From Thioalkalivibrio sp. ALJT (GTDB lineage Bacteria; Pseudomonadota; Gammaproteobacteria; Ectothiorhodospirales; Ectothiorhodospiraceae): a DNA stretch of 64,000 bases. Of this stretch, positions 1-9,484 are shown piece by piece (positions within the stretch are counted from its first letter, which is position 1; every line of letters starts with the position of its first letter). A program made the translations under genes and the position numbers. The stretch covers positions 62,001 to 126,000 of the forward strand of contig NZ_KB907122.1 of assembly GCF_000381825.1 (NCBI RefSeq). The letters run 5' to 3'. The notes under the pieces are model-generated. The model did no database searches, was not told the DNA's origin, and saw only the letters and a program-made list of their open reading frames with translations.

Positions 1-441
1 CTCCTCCCGGGCCTGCCCAAAGTCCTCCAGCTCGCCATCATTGTTGCGCGGACCCAGCATGATGAACGGCTGCCCGCCGGTATGGAACGAATGCAGATCC
101 AGCAGCACGTCGTGTGCCGCCAACAGCGGGCACAGCACGTTGGCGATGCGGTCCTCGAAATCCTGCGGGGCCGAGGTCACGCGCAGATTGCGGTTCAGAT
201 TGCGCTCGCCCATGCGCTGCCCGAGTTCGTAGGCCAGCGGATTGGTACGCGGCACCAGGGTCAACGTCCCGCGCAGCAAACACCTCGCACCGCTTTCCAG
301 CTCGTCCTGCAGGCGCTCGGCGGCCCGGGTGCCACAGGTCTCGTTCCCGTGCACCGCCCCCAGCACAATCAGGCGCGGCCCCGGCTCCAGACCATGAAAG
401 GTGACGGAACGCAGCGCGGTGGGATGAACCGGCTCGGACAT
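1..441 (-). CDS. Succinylglutamate desuccinylase / aspartoacylase family protein (3' end cut off)
   Basis: The gene runs leftward off the window edge, so only the first 147 codons are present, from the ATG at 441. The product opens with a beta-rich segment containing GAVHGNETCG, the metal-binding His-x-x-Glu motif of zinc carboxypeptidase-like deacylases. Further on it has the Arg-Asn motif (GERNLNRN) and DLHSFHTGG with the third zinc ligand. This matches the AstE/AspA superfamily, which removes acyl groups from amino acids. The sequence alone does not tell AstE from the many uncharacterised M14-like family members. The gene is divergent from hisI, with about 150 bp between the two starts. 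Confidence 0.8.
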   Translation of the reverse strand, partial: MSEPVHPTALRSVTFHGLEPGPRLIVLGAVHGNETCGTRAAERLQDELESGARCLLRGTLTLVPRTNPLAYELGQRMGERNLNRNLRVTSAPQDFEDRIANVLCPLLAAHDVLLDLHSFHTGGQPFIMLGPRNNDGELEDFGQAREE

Positions 442-592
442 CGGGCAACTCCAGGTGGTGAATGGCTGCACAAAGGCTACCCGAGGCCCGGGGGCAATGC
501 CACGGGCGCGGCACGATGATCCACACGGGTGCAGACTTCGAGCGCCCGGGTGAAAATGCTATGGTTTGCGCCTATCACAACCGGACCAGGCC

Positions 593-1033
593 ATGTTCAA
601 GCAACTCGAAAGCGATGCCCCGGGCACCCGTCACCCGACTCATGAAGTCCTGGCCCGACTGAAGCTCAATGCCGATGGCCTGGTCCCGGCCATTGCGCAG
701 CAGCACGACACCGGCGAGGTCCTGATGCTCGCGTGGATGAACCGCGAGGCCCTGGACGAGACCCTGGCCACCGGCCGCGTATGCTACTACTCGCGCTCGC
801 GCCAGGCGCTGTGGCGCAAGGGCGAAAAATCGGGTCAGGTGCAGCATCTGCACACGCTGCATATCGACTGCGACGGCGACACCCTGCTGCTGAAGGTCGA
901 CCAGACCGGCCCCGCCTGCCACACCGGGCGCCGCAGCTGCTTCTACCTGCAAGTGGAGGGCCCCACGGTCACGATTACCAGCGCTCCGGAGATCGCCCCG
1001 GAAACCCTGTACGGCAAGGGGAGCGGCACATGA
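593..1033 (+). CDS. hisI: Phosphoribosyl-AMP cyclohydrolase
   Basis: HisI opens the purine ring of phosphoribosyl-AMP, the third step of histidine synthesis, in the cytoplasm. The 146-residue product has the family signature in order: [29 protein letters not shown], then [11 protein letters not shown] with the Asp-Cys-Asp metal site, and [11 protein letters not shown] with the two remaining zinc cysteines. The ATG at 593 is preferred to the upstream TTG at 566 because homologues begin just before the motif-rich core. The stop overlaps the cysS start (ATGA), so the two are cotranscribed and probably translationally coupled. There is no hisE domain; the monofunctional form is usual in several gammaproteobacteria. 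Confidence 0.95.
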   Translation: MFKQLESDAPGTRHPTHEVLARLKLNADGLVPAIAQQHDTGEVLMLAWMNREALDETLATGRVCYYSRSRQALWRKGEKSGQVQHLHTLHIDCDGDTLLLKVDQTGPACHTGRRSCFYLQVEGPTVTITSAPEIAPETLYGKGSGT

Positions 1034-2436
1034 ACAAGGGACGCACCCTGCGCCTGCACAACACCCTGGGCGGGCGCGACGAGCCCTTCGTCCCGCAGGA
1101 CCCGTCGCGGGTCACGCTCTACGTGTGCGGGCCCACGGTGTACAACCGTGTGCACATCGGTAACGGCCGGCCGGTGGTGGTGTTCGACGTGCTGTTCCGG
1201 GTATTGCGCGAGCTCTACGGCCCGGATCACGTGGTCTACGCCCGCAACATCACCGACGTCGACGACAAGATCAACAAGGCCGCGGCGGAGAACCAGGAGC
1301 CAATCGCGGCCCTGACCGATCGCTACACCCGCGCCTTCCACGAGGACGTCGCCGCCCTGGGCACGCTGGAACCCACACTGGAGCCGCGCGCCACGGATCA
1401 CATCCGGCCCATGATCGAGCTGATCGAACGCCTGCTCGCACGCGGCCACGCTTACACCGCCGAGGACCACGTGCTGTTCGACGTGACCTCCTACCCCGAA
1501 TACGGCGCACTGTCGGGGCGCACCCTTGCAGACATGCAGGCGGGTGCCCGCGTGGAGGTTGCCAGCTACAAGCGCCACCCCGGCGATTTCGTCCTGTGGA
1601 AACCGGCCGCCGCCGACGAACCCGGCTGGGACAGCCCCTGGGGCTTCGGGCGTCCGGGCTGGCATCTGGAATGCACGGCAATGATCCGCACCCACCTGGG
1701 GCCGATGATCGACATCCACGGCGGCGGGCACGATCTGGTGTTCCCGCACCATGAGAACGAGATCGCGCAGGGCTGTGCGGCTGAAGGCTGCGCCGAGCAC
1801 GGGACACATTACGCCCGGTACTGGGTGCACAACGGGCACCTGACCATCGACGGCGAGAAGATGTCCAAATCGCTGGGCAACTTCCGGCTGCTGCACGACC
1901 TGTTACAGCACTATCCGGGCGAGGCCCTGCGCCTGGCCCTGTTGTCGCGTCACTACCGTGCGCCGCTCAATTTCTCGGAAGAGACGCTGAACCAGTCGCG
2001 CAACAGCCTGAACAGCCTTTATCGCGTACTGCGCGATGCCAGCGACATCACCCCCGAGACGGTCGCGGCAGCGGAGACCCCGGTGTTCGAAGCCCTGCTC
2101 GATGACCTCAACACCCCGGCCGCGATCACCGCGCTGCACCGCCTGGGGGATGCACTGGCGACCGCCTCCGCCGATCGCCGTGCCCGTTGCAAGGGCGAAT
2201 TGCTGGCCGGCGCGGCCCTGCTGGGCCTGCTGCAACAAGCGCCCGCGACCTGGTTTCAGGGCAGCAGCGATGATGCCGACCTCGCCACCTGGGTAGAGGA
2301 GCGCATCGCGGCGCGCCAGGCCGCACGCAAGGCGCGCGATTTCGCCACAGCCGATGCGATCCGCGACGAAGTCACCGCCCGCGGGATCGAACTCGAGGAC
2401 ACCCCGGACGGCACGCGCTGGCAACGAGCACCCTGA
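1030..2436 (+). CDS. cysS: Cysteinyl-tRNA synthetase
   Basis: This class I aminoacyl-tRNA synthetase charges tRNA-Cys. The 468-residue product has the HIGH-type motif in [18 protein letters not shown] near the N-terminus and EKMSKSLGN (KMSKS loop) further on. The zinc ligands fit the Cys in YVCGPTV, Cys in WHLECTAM, and His/Cys in [11 protein letters not shown]. The length is normal for bacterial CysRS. The start at 1030 overlaps the hisI stop by four bases, and the longer open frame upstream of it is only a shadow of hisI. Confidence 0.97.
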   Translation: MNKGRTLRLHNTLGGRDEPFVPQDPSRVTLYVCGPTVYNRVHIGNGRPVVVFDVLFRVLRELYGPDHVVYARNITDVDDKINKAAAENQEPIAALTDRYTRAFHEDVAALGTLEPTLEPRATDHIRPMIELIERLLARGHAYTAEDHVLFDVTSYPEYGALSGRTLADMQAGARVEVASYKRHPGDFVLWKPAAADEPGWDSPWGFGRPGWHLECTAMIRTHLGPMIDIHGGGHDLVFPHHENEIAQGCAAEGCAEHGTHYARYWVHNGHLTIDGEKMSKSLGNFRLLHDLLQHYPGEALRLALLSRHYRAPLNFSEETLNQSRNSLNSLYRVLRDASDITPETVAAAETPVFEALLDDLNTPAAITALHRLGDALATASADRRARCKGELLAGAALLGLLQQAPATWFQGSSDDADLATWVEERIAARQAARKARDFATADAIRDEVTARGIELEDTPDGTRWQRAP

Positions 2437-2440
2437 CCCG

Positions 2441-3088
2441 ATGCACCTCCACCGTCGAAGCGCCCGCCTGGCCCTGCTGGCGGGCCTGTTGCTGCCCGCC
2501 ACCCTGATCGCCCATCCGCATGCCTGGATCGACCTGCGCGTGGGGCTGGTGTTCGACGGCCAGGGGCAGTTGCTGCACATGGACCAGTCCTGGCGGATCG
2601 ACCCGACGTACAGCCACATGCTGCTGGAGGACCTGACCCACGAGCTGGACCACACAATCAGTATCGAGACCGCTCTGGAACATGCCGCCGAACGCATGCT
2701 CGACAATCTGGCAGCCCATGACTATTTCACCGAGATCGGCCTGGACGCCGACGACCTGGATGTCCCGCATGCACGCAATGCCCGTCTGACGCTGGAAGAC
2801 CGGCGCCTGCACCTGCGCTTCGAACTTCCCCTGGAGGGGCTCGACATCCGCGCCGGGGACCCGCTCACCTACCGGGTATTCGATCCGGAATACTGGATCG
2901 AGATCCTGCACGACCCGGACGACATCGTGTTCGTGGAGAATGCACCCGGTTGCATGGTCGAAATCACCCCGCCCAGCCCGGATCCGCAGCTAATCCGCTA
3001 CGCCGCGACGCTGGACCGTCAGGACCGCAGCCCGATTGCCAACCTGGGACGCCACTTCGCAGAAACGGCCACACTGGAATGCGACTGA
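2441..3088 (+). CDS. DUF1007 family periplasmic protein
   Basis: The 215-residue product starts with a signal peptide (Arg-rich n-region, hydrophobic stretch LALLAGLLLPATLIA, then AHPHAWIDL). The exported protein begins with the conserved His-Pro-His-Ala-Trp segment typical of DUF1007. Members are regularly encoded beside NicO/RcnA nickel-cobalt exporters and are thought to be their periplasmic metal-handling partner; the same pairing occurs here. The start follows the cysS stop by four bases, so it probably belongs to the hisI-cysS transcript as well. The exact ligand and mechanism are unknown. Confidence 0.8.
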   Translation: MHLHRRSARLALLAGLLLPATLIAHPHAWIDLRVGLVFDGQGQLLHMDQSWRIDPTYSHMLLEDLTHELDHTISIETALEHAAERMLDNLAAHDYFTEIGLDADDLDVPHARNARLTLEDRRLHLRFELPLEGLDIRAGDPLTYRVFDPEYWIEILHDPDDIVFVENAPGCMVEITPPSPDPQLIRYAATLDRQDRSPIANLGRHFAETATLECD

Positions 3089-3296
3089 GCCCCCCCTGAT
3101 GAACCGCTGAACAGGGCCATCCTGACCTTTTCAGCGCACGCGGCGCGGCATCGGCCGGTTTTGCTTTGCATGGGCCAGGAGGTTGGCCGCCAGGCTCGGA
3201 ATCCAGCACTGGCCATGGTCGGTTCCGGCGGTACATCCCTGTGCCACGGGGCATACCAGACGGACGGCCGCCGAACGCACAACAGGCGGCAGCCAA

Positions 3297-3314
3297 GTGT
3301 TATATTGTTTCATC
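3297..3314. promoter_or_regulatory. Possible Zur-like operator / -10 region directly before nicO
   Basis: The 18 bases before the nicO ATG read GTGTTATATTGTTTCATC. GTTATATTGTTTC agrees with the Zur half-site pattern GTTATAnTATAAC at most positions, and TATATT could serve as a -10 box for a nearly leaderless transcript. No Shine-Dalgarno sequence is visible. This is a visual match only. Confidence 0.3.
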
Positions 3315-4526
3315 ATGACGAACAAGCCCCCCCTCACTGCCCGCCTGCGTCGCTACGCCCTTCCAGGCCTGTTGCTGGTGCTTTTGCTGACCGCGTTCGG
3401 CCCGACAAAGGCCGAGAACGCGCATCCGCTGGGCGCACCCACCGCCGCCCCCGCGGAGAGCGAATCCGCACCGCCCCCCGATACCCTCGGGATCACCACC
3501 CCGCTGGCCGAGCCTCCCGGCACGCTGGAACGCCTGACCACGTGGGTACTGCAAACCCAGCGCCAGCTGCACCGCGACCTGACCGAGGGCCTGCACGCGC
3601 TGCGTGACGGCCCGACCGCACAGACCGCCGGCGCCCTGATCCTGGTCAGTCTTCTTTACGGCATCTTCCATGCCGCCGGCCCCGGCCACGGCAAGGCCGT
3701 GATCAGTGCCTACCTGCTGACCCAGCCGCAGAACCTGCGCCGCGGCATCCTCCTGTCTACGGTGTCCGCGCTGGCGCAAGGGGTCACCGCCATCGTCCTC
3801 GTCGGCGTATTGATCGGCCTGTTCGGCTGGCTGGCGCGAGACACCCTGGACCAGGTACGCACCCTGGAAATCGCCAGCTTCGCCCTGGTGGCCGTGCTCG
3901 GCCTGTGGTTGATGCTGCGCGCCCTGCGCCACACCTGGCGCCTGTCCCGCGCTCGACACACCGCCACACCTGCAACCCACCCCGACCACGACGATGGGCA
4001 CGACCATGGGCACGACCATGGGCACGACCATGGGCACGACCATGGGCACGAGCACGGGCACGAGCACGAGCACGGGCACGGGCACCACCATGAGCATGGG
4101 GACCATGACCACGGTCACCAGCACTCGCACCAGGTGAACTGCGGGTGCGGCACGCCGCACCACGTCGATCCCAACCACACTGGCACCTGGTGGGCCACCG
4201 TACTGGCCGTGGGCATCCGCCCCTGTTCCGGAGCCGTGCTCATCATGGCCGTCTCCACCGCCCTGGGCCTGGCCTGGGCCGGCGTCGCCGCGGTGCTGGC
4301 CATGTCCCTGGGAACCGCGGCGACCGTCTCGGTGCTCGCAACTCTGGCCGTCTCCGCCCGCGACTGGACCCGACACTGGCTCGGCCCCACGCGGATGGGC
4401 CGCCTGACCTACATTGGCCCCGCCCTGGGGCTGACCGGTGGCAGCATCATCGCCCTGATCGGCTTCACCCTGGTATTCGGCGCACTCGCCTACCAGCCCA
4501 CAGCCCATCCCCTGGGCGTCCGCTAA
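3315..4526 (+). CDS. NicO/RcnA family metal exporter with His-rich loop
   Basis: The product is a 403-residue inner-membrane protein of the nickel/cobalt NicO family. After an N-terminal hydrophobic leader it has an early helix pair containing GIFHAAGPGHGKAVISAYLL, the family signature. A long cytoplasmic loop of about 65 residues is made of repeated Gly-His-Asp-His and Gly-His-Glu-His units and is followed by NCGCGTPHHVDPNH. The C-terminal helices include VGIRPCSGAVLIM. The His loop and the Cys pair are likely metal ligands. It lies 226 bp after the DUF1007 gene, its expected partner. Family members move Ni, Co and sometimes other divalent metals; specificity cannot be read here. Confidence 0.85.
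   Translation: MTNKPPLTARLRRYALPGLLLVLLLTAFGPTKAENAHPLGAPTAAPAESESAPPPDTLGITTPLAEPPGTLERLTTWVLQTQRQLHRDLTEGLHALRDGPTAQTAGALILVSLLYGIFHAAGPGHGKAVISAYLLTQPQNLRRGILLSTVSALAQGVTAIVLVGVLIGLFGWLARDTLDQVRTLEIASFALVAVLGLWLMLRALRHTWRLSRARHTATPATHPDHDDGHDHGHDHGHDHGHDHGHEHGHEHEHGHGHHHEHGDHDHGHQHSHQVNCGCGTPHHVDPNHTGTWWATVLAVGIRPCSGAVLIMAVSTALGLAWAGVAAVLAMSLGTAATVSVLATLAVSARDWTRHWLGPTRMGRLTYIGPALGLTGGSIIALIGFTLVFGALAYQPTAHPLGVR
3996..4092 (+). repeat. In-frame 12-bp tandem repeat in nicO His-rich loop
   Basis: The unit GGGCACGACCAT is repeated four times with perfect or near-perfect copies, then decays into GAGCAC/GGGCAC hexamers. Each 12-mer adds four residues (Gly-His-Asp-His), so slippage would change loop length without shifting the frame. 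Confidence 0.85.
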
Positions 4527-4935
4527 GAACCTGTCGGGTTTGGACAACCGTCACACGCGTGAGCGGGAGAGCAGCCCCGAATCCGCCAGAGTCCCCGGAC
4601 AACAACGTGAATGCTCGCGGCAACCCCCGGGGGTTGCCCGACCCCGCCTCCTGATTCGAAAAACGGGCGTCAGCCAGTCTCAAGGCCGTGCAGGCCCGGG
4701 TCTCCAGCCGCCCCCTCTTGCTCATCAGCTCCCGCCTTGTGGCCCGAATACGTGACACGAGTGCATCAAGATCAGGCCGGCAGCACCATCGCCGCAGAAC
4801 CACCACCGGCTGCACACCACGCCTGGTCCCGGCAAGCCCGGTTGCCAACGCGAGCGTATGGACGCATCGGGGCTTGCCCCCGACATGGACGTCCTCTAAC
4901 TTCCAGAGGGTCTTCACTTTGCACGCGAGGTTTCC
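4527..4935. other. Intergenic region, no gene recognised
   Basis: This 409-bp gap starts with GAACCTGTCGGGTTTGG, which matches one end of the dispersed palindromic repeat seen elsewhere in the window, but no body or second end follows. It also contains the short hairpin CAACCCCCGGGGGTTG near 4620. No convincing ORF or promoter was found. Confidence 0.5.
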
Positions 4936-6738
4936 ATGTCATCGACGGCCATTGCACCCAACCAGGCGCCAACCCTGCCGGCCCTGTTCCGCGCCCGCGT
5001 GTCACTGACGCCGGACACCCCGGCCTACCGTCAATTCAACAGCCGCGAACAAATATGGCAACAAACGACCTGGGGCGAGATGGCCACCATGGTGGATCGC
5101 TGGCAGGCCGCACTGGCCCGCGAGGGCTTCAAGCCCGGCGAACGGGTCGCACTGATGCTCGGCAACTCGCGCGAATGGGTCGCCTTCGACCAGGCGGCCA
5201 CCGAGCTCGGCCTGATCACCGTCCCGCTCTACACCGATGACCGTCCCGACAACATTGCCTATATCGTCGGCCAGACCCAGGCGCGCCTGCTGTTACTGGG
5301 GGAAAACGCCCACAACCGGCGCCTGTCCGATCACGTCGAGAACATGCCCTCGCTCAAGCGCATCGTCTGCCTCGGAGGCACCGAGGGCCAACCCAGAGAC
5401 GACCGAGTACTGAACCTCGATGCCTGGCTCGAGCGCGGCGACCCCGAACGTGTACAGCGGCCGGACCTGGACCCGCAGGGTCTCGCGACCATCGTGTTCA
5501 CCTCCGGGACCACAGGGCGTCCCAAGGGCGTGATGCTGTCGCACCGCAACATCCTCGACAATGCCCGGGCCTGCTCCACCGCAGGCCCGCTCTCGCAGGC
5601 AGACCGCTTCCTGTCGTTCCTGCCGCTGTCGCACATGCTGGAACGTACCGGCGGCTATTACATGCCCATGCTGATCGGTGCCGAGGTGGCCTTTGCCCGC
5701 TCCATCCAGGGACTGGGCGAGGACCTGATGTCCGTCCAGCCCACTGTGCTGATCTCGGTCCCGCGCATCTACGAGCGCGTGCATGGCCGCATCCAGGCCG
5801 GTCTCAAAAAGAAGTCGGCACTCGGCCGCAGTCTGTTCAAGGCCACCGTCGCGATCGGCTGGCGCCGCTTCGAGCATCAACAGGGTCGTGCATCCTGGTC
5901 GCCCGGCTTCATCCTCTGGCCACTGCTGGAACGAATCGTCGCGCACAAGGTGCTGGATCGTCTCGGAGGCAAGCTGCGCTTCGCCGTGTGTGGCGGCGCC
6001 CCGCTGCCACCCCCGATCGCCCGTTTCTTTATCGGCCTGGGCCTGCCCGTGCTGCACGGCTATGGCATGACCGAATCCAGCCCGGTGGTCAGCGTGAACA
6101 CCCCGGACGACAACCTGCCTGCATCCATCGGCAAACCACTACCCGGGATCGAGGTCAGGATCGGCGAGGCGGATGAACTGCTCACGCGGTCGAGTTGCGT
6201 GATGCTCGGCTACTGGAAGAACGCAGAGGCCACCGACAATACGATCGACGCCGACCAATGGCTGCACAGCGGGGATCAGGCACGGATCGACGAAAACGGG
6301 CACATCTTTATCACCGGGCGCCTGAAGGACATCCTCGTGCTCACCAACGGGGAGAAGGTACCGCCCGCGGATATGGAAATGGCCATCGCACTGGATGCAC
6401 TGTTCGACCAGGTGATGGTCGTCGGTGATGGCCACGCCTTCCTGAGCGCCCTGGTCGTGCCGGAAGCCGAGGCCTGGGCGACCTTCGCGGAGGATCACGG
6501 CCTGCCCCCCGACAGCAGTGGCCGCCCGCCGCGTGCGGCCGAGCGCGCGCTGCTCCAACGCATGCAGTACCAGCTGCGAGACTTTCCCGGCTACGCCAAG
6601 ATTCGTCACGTCTACGTCGTGCACGAACCATGGTCGGTGGATAACGGCATGCTGACCCCGACCATGAAACTCAAACGACTGGTCATCAGCCAGCACTATG
6701 CCGACGCGATTGAGGCCATGTACGCCGGCCACGACTAG
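4936..6738 (+). CDS. Long-chain acyl-CoA synthetase (AMP-binding family)
   Basis: The enzyme activates a carboxylic acid, most likely a fatty acid, through an acyl-adenylate to its CoA thioester. The 600-residue product carries the adenylate-forming P-loop IVFTSGTTGRPKGVMLSHRN around residue 190, the GYGMTESSPV motif, LHSGDQARIDENG, and ITGRLKDILVLTNGEKV with the hinge. The overall organisation matches the FadD/FAA1-like long-chain group, which carries an insertion before the GYGxTE motif. It stands alone with long gaps on both sides. The chain length preferred cannot be read from sequence. Confidence 0.88.
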   Translation: MSSTAIAPNQAPTLPALFRARVSLTPDTPAYRQFNSREQIWQQTTWGEMATMVDRWQAALAREGFKPGERVALMLGNSREWVAFDQAATELGLITVPLYTDDRPDNIAYIVGQTQARLLLLGENAHNRRLSDHVENMPSLKRIVCLGGTEGQPRDDRVLNLDAWLERGDPERVQRPDLDPQGLATIVFTSGTTGRPKGVMLSHRNILDNARACSTAGPLSQADRFLSFLPLSHMLERTGGYYMPMLIGAEVAFARSIQGLGEDLMSVQPTVLISVPRIYERVHGRIQAGLKKKSALGRSLFKATVAIGWRRFEHQQGRASWSPGFILWPLLERIVAHKVLDRLGGKLRFAVCGGAPLPPPIARFFIGLGLPVLHGYGMTESSPVVSVNTPDDNLPASIGKPLPGIEVRIGEADELLTRSSCVMLGYWKNAEATDNTIDADQWLHSGDQARIDENGHIFITGRLKDILVLTNGEKVPPADMEMAIALDALFDQVMVVGDGHAFLSALVVPEAEAWATFAEDHGLPPDSSGRPPRAAERALLQRMQYQLRDFPGYAKIRHVYVVHEPWSVDNGMLTPTMKLKRLVISQHYADAIEAMYAGHD

Positions 6739-7017
6739 CGGGCTAGCGGGCCATCTCGATTCACGACAAAGCCCGCTCAGAAGCGCGACGTAAAGCCTGA
6801 GCAGAAAAACGGGAAAGTCGGGGGATTTACAAGCGGCGCCGAGCAACCAGCAACCTCCCCCGCAAAACCCGGACGCAAACGCGTCTCGGACGCCCTCCCC
6901 CGGTTCAGCTCCCCTGCTGCCAATCTTCCTGTTAAACGACTTTGAATGCCTTCGCCGCTTCGCGCGCTCCGCGGTAAAAACATGCTGCAGAGCAGCGGAC
7001 GGGACCCACCACCAACG
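6739..7017. other. Intergenic region, no gene recognised
   Basis: This gap separates the convergent acyl-CoA synthetase and dsrE2-like genes. Apart from the terminator at 7018-7049 it shows no ORF with a plausible start and no obvious repeat. Confidence 0.4.
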
Positions 7018-7049
7018 AAAAAGGCCCCGCGGCGCGATGCCGCGGGGCC
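7018..7049 (-). terminator. Rho-independent terminator at the end of the leftward cluster
   Basis: On the minus strand a perfect 11-bp GC stem (7023-7033 with 7039-7049, five-base loop) is followed by TTTTT. It lies 28 bp beyond the stop of the DsrE2 gene and marks the end of the leftward gene block. Confidence 0.9.
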
Positions 7050-7077
7050 CTGAAGGCGCATCACACGCGCGGCCGGT

Positions 7078-7548
7078 TCAGATGAACAGGCAGATATCCG
7101 CCTCGCCCGCGAACTCGAAGAACGCCGCCGCCCCGGCGTACTCCACGCCGTCGATGAACTCGCTGGTGTCCATGTCGAAAAGGTCCACCGTCATCTGGCA
7201 GGCAATCATGCGTACCTCGGCCTCCTGACACAGTTCGCGCAGGTCGCCCAGATCCGAGACGCCCTTGGCCGCCATTTTCTTTTTCATCATCACGGTCATC
7301 ATCTTCTGCATGCCCGGCAGCGCCTGCAGCAGGACCGGCATGGGCATGGGCATCGGCATCCCCGGGTTACCCAGCGAGGTCACCTGCAGGTCCAGCTTCT
7401 TGCGCAGCAACTGCAGGCCGTAGAACGTGAAGAATACTTCGCAGTCATAGCCCAGCGCGGCCGCCGTGGAGGCCAGGATGAACGGAGGATAGCCCCAGTC
7501 CAGGCTGCCCTTCGTGGCAATGATGGCCATCTTCTTTTGATCACTCAT
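7078..7548 (-). CDS. DsrE2-like sulfur carrier family protein
   Basis: The 156-residue product belongs to the DsrE/DsrF superfamily and most resembles DsrE2. It starts with MAIIATKGSLDWGYPPFILA, has a cysteine in GYDCEVFFTFYG, and has the characteristic RMIACQMTVDLFDMD, where the cysteine is the likely persulfide carrier. A Met/Pro-rich segment (GMPMPMPMP) sits mid-protein and may contact membrane. DsrE2 proteins usually act with rhodanese and TusA in cytoplasmic sulfur transfer in sulfur oxidisers; neither is adjacent here. It is the last gene of an 11-gene leftward block. A GGAGG ribosome site precedes the ATG. Confidence 0.85.
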   Translation of the reverse strand: MSDQKKMAIIATKGSLDWGYPPFILASTAAALGYDCEVFFTFYGLQLLRKKLDLQVTSLGNPGMPMPMPMPVLLQALPGMQKMMTVMMKKKMAAKGVSDLGDLRELCQEAEVRMIACQMTVDLFDMDTSEFIDGVEYAGAAAFFEFAGEADICLFI

Positions 7549-7650
7549 GATTACTTTTCCTCCAAATGGTTAAAGGGGTTGCGCCCGCCAGACCCCCCAT
7601 CTGTCCGGGCAATCCTCAGTTCATTGAAACCGGCCGGCCGGTGCGTGCAT

Positions 7651-7794
7651 CTAACTCGATGTCTGACGCCCCTTGCGCCAGTCACGAATCAACGCACATC
7701 CGGCACAGACCCCGAGTGCCGCCATGCTGGCCCAAACCGAAATCGGGACCAGGATCATGGCCAGTACAAACATAATCCACGCCAGTATGGTCAT
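7651..7794 (-). CDS. Small membrane protein, 47 residues
   Basis: This ORF begins at an ATG at 7794, six bases after a strong AGGAGGAG ribosome site. The peptide starts MTILAWIMFVLAMILVPISV, one hydrophobic helix continuing to about residue 31, with two cysteines (GVCAGCALI) near its end. A short basic tail (RDWRKGRQ) follows. The helix-then-basic-tail pattern suggests an inner-membrane peptide with a cytoplasmic C-terminus. It lies between the dynamin-like GTPase and DsrE2 genes on the same strand. The CxxC pair could bind metal or form a disulfide. No family was recognised. Confidence 0.7.
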   Translation of the reverse strand: MTILAWIMFVLAMILVPISVWASMAALGVCAGCALIRDWRKGRQTSS

Positions 7795-7887
7795 CGTTCT
7801 CCTCCTGCACAACGCTTGCGGCCGGAAACCGCGCCCCGTTGTAGCCTTCGTGGTAGCTGCGAGCCGCTGTTGGAGGAGGTCTGCGAC

Positions 7888-9459
7888 CTACCCCTGGCGC
7901 TTCTCCGACGCCTCCGGCTCGACGTGGTCACGGGGCGGATCCATGCCCGGTGTCGGTTCCGCAGCCGCAGTCTCCTGCTGGGGCGGATCGTAGGCATCCG
8001 TGGCGGAGGCCCGGCCGCCCTCACGCGAAACCGGGCTTGCATCCACGAACTGGTTGTTCAAGCGCTGAATGTAAGCCTCGGCACGGTCACGCAGCTGGTG
8101 CAAGCGCCCGATCACCCTGCGGCCCATACCCAGCGGCGTGCGCCGCATCATCGGCCGCCACGGACGGGTATTCTTCTCGAAGGCCGCACGCCAGTTTCCG
8201 GCCGCAGTCTCGACAGGCAGGGAGCGGGCAATGCGCCGCGCGATCCAGCCCCGGTTGAAGAAGTGAATACCCGCCAGCACGATCGCCAGCACGGCCACTC
8301 CAAACCCGGTCAACATGGGTCGCTCACCCATGGCCTGCCAGGCTGAACCATCCACTAACGGCGTAACGCCGCCTGCAGTCTGGGACCCGACCACCACCGC
8401 GATCACTGCGACCAGCGCAAACATCCCGGCATCAAACTGCAGCACGCGCCGGCGCCAGTCACCAAGCGCCTTCTGCAACGCCGGCAAGGCATCCTTCTCG
8501 ATCGACTCGGCGATCGCCTGCAGCGAGCCGAGGATACGATAGGAACGCGACGAGCTGATTTCCTGGATCTTGGCGTGAATCTCTTCGCGATCGCGGCGGG
8601 ATTTCCCCTCAAAACGTTGCCGTACCTGCGGATCCTCGATCTCCACCGCTGCACTCTCGTTATAGAGGCAGTAGAACCGGCCCGTCGCATTGCCCTGGCG
8701 CACTACCGCACGCTGCCATGCGGACACGACTTCTTCGAGGTTGTCCTCGCGCCAGGTGGTGTCAATCTGGTTAAGCACAAAGACCAGCTTGGTGAAGTCG
8801 TTGCGCTCGGCAACGCGATTGACCAGATACTCGAGCGTATCCCGCATGGCCCCTGGTTCGGGATGGCGGGCGTCGAAAAACACCAGCACCAGATCCGACA
8901 GGTCAATGATGTGATCGGTCAACTGCAGAATGGCAGTGCGCTGCTCATCGGCATCGAATCCGGGCGAATCGATGATGATCCGACCACGCAGGCGTTCGGA
9001 CGGCGCGGTCTTCATCGCCAGGAAGTGGTCCACCGTACGCCCGCCACCGTCAGTCAGGCGTTCGATCTCGTCGGAAAAGCGATAGAACGGAAACCGCGGA
9101 TCGCCGTCCAGCGCAAGCCCCGGTAGCTCCTGAACGCGCCCGCTGCCCCCGTAGCTGATGACGGTGAATTTGTCATCTACGGCCTGCGAACCACTGCGTT
9201 GCACGGGCATGCCGACATATTCGTTGATGAAGGTCGACTTGCCGGCCGAGAACGTACCCAGCGTAGCGATCATCGGCCACCACGAGATGGTGAAGGCGTA
9301 AGATTCCTCTACAGGGTCCAGCAACCCCGTGGCATACCCGATCCGATCCAGGTTACGGAAAGGCTCCACGACACCCGTGAGGACTGGATTCTCTTCCGCC
9401 AGCCGATCGCTCAAAAGCTTGAGCTGTTTACGTACCCGAGGGCCAGGTCGATTGAACAT
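7888..9459 (-). CDS. Dynamin-like GTPase with two C-terminal membrane helices
   Basis: The product is 523 residues. The G domain has P-loop GTFSAGKST (about 68-76), switch/Walker B IIIDSPGFD (about 161-169), and VLNQID (about 228-233) as the base-specificity motif. A helical stalk region follows, then two hydrophobic segments (about 343-359 and 384-401) and a charged, Pro-rich C-terminal tail. This architecture is that of bacterial dynamin-family proteins, which remodel or tether membranes. It sits between a single-pass coiled-coil protein gene and a small membrane peptide gene. The family assignment is firm; the membrane it acts on is unknown. Confidence 0.85.
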   Translation of the reverse strand: MFNRPGPRVRKQLKLLSDRLAEENPVLTGVVEPFRNLDRIGYATGLLDPVEESYAFTISWWPMIATLGTFSAGKSTFINEYVGMPVQRSGSQAVDDKFTVISYGGSGRVQELPGLALDGDPRFPFYRFSDEIERLTDGGGRTVDHFLAMKTAPSERLRGRIIIDSPGFDADEQRTAILQLTDHIIDLSDLVLVFFDARHPEPGAMRDTLEYLVNRVAERNDFTKLVFVLNQIDTTWREDNLEEVVSAWQRAVVRQGNATGRFYCLYNESAAVEIEDPQVRQRFEGKSRRDREEIHAKIQEISSSRSYRILGSLQAIAESIEKDALPALQKALGDWRRRVLQFDAGMFALVAVIAVVVGSQTAGGVTPLVDGSAWQAMGERPMLTGFGVAVLAIVLAGIHFFNRGWIARRIARSLPVETAAGNWRAAFEKNTRPWRPMMRRTPLGMGRRVIGRLHQLRDRAEAYIQRLNNQFVDASPVSREGGRASATDAYDPPQQETAAAEPTPGMDPPRDHVEPEASEKRQG

Positions 9460-9484
9460 GCAGACTCCGTCAGTCTAGTCGTGA

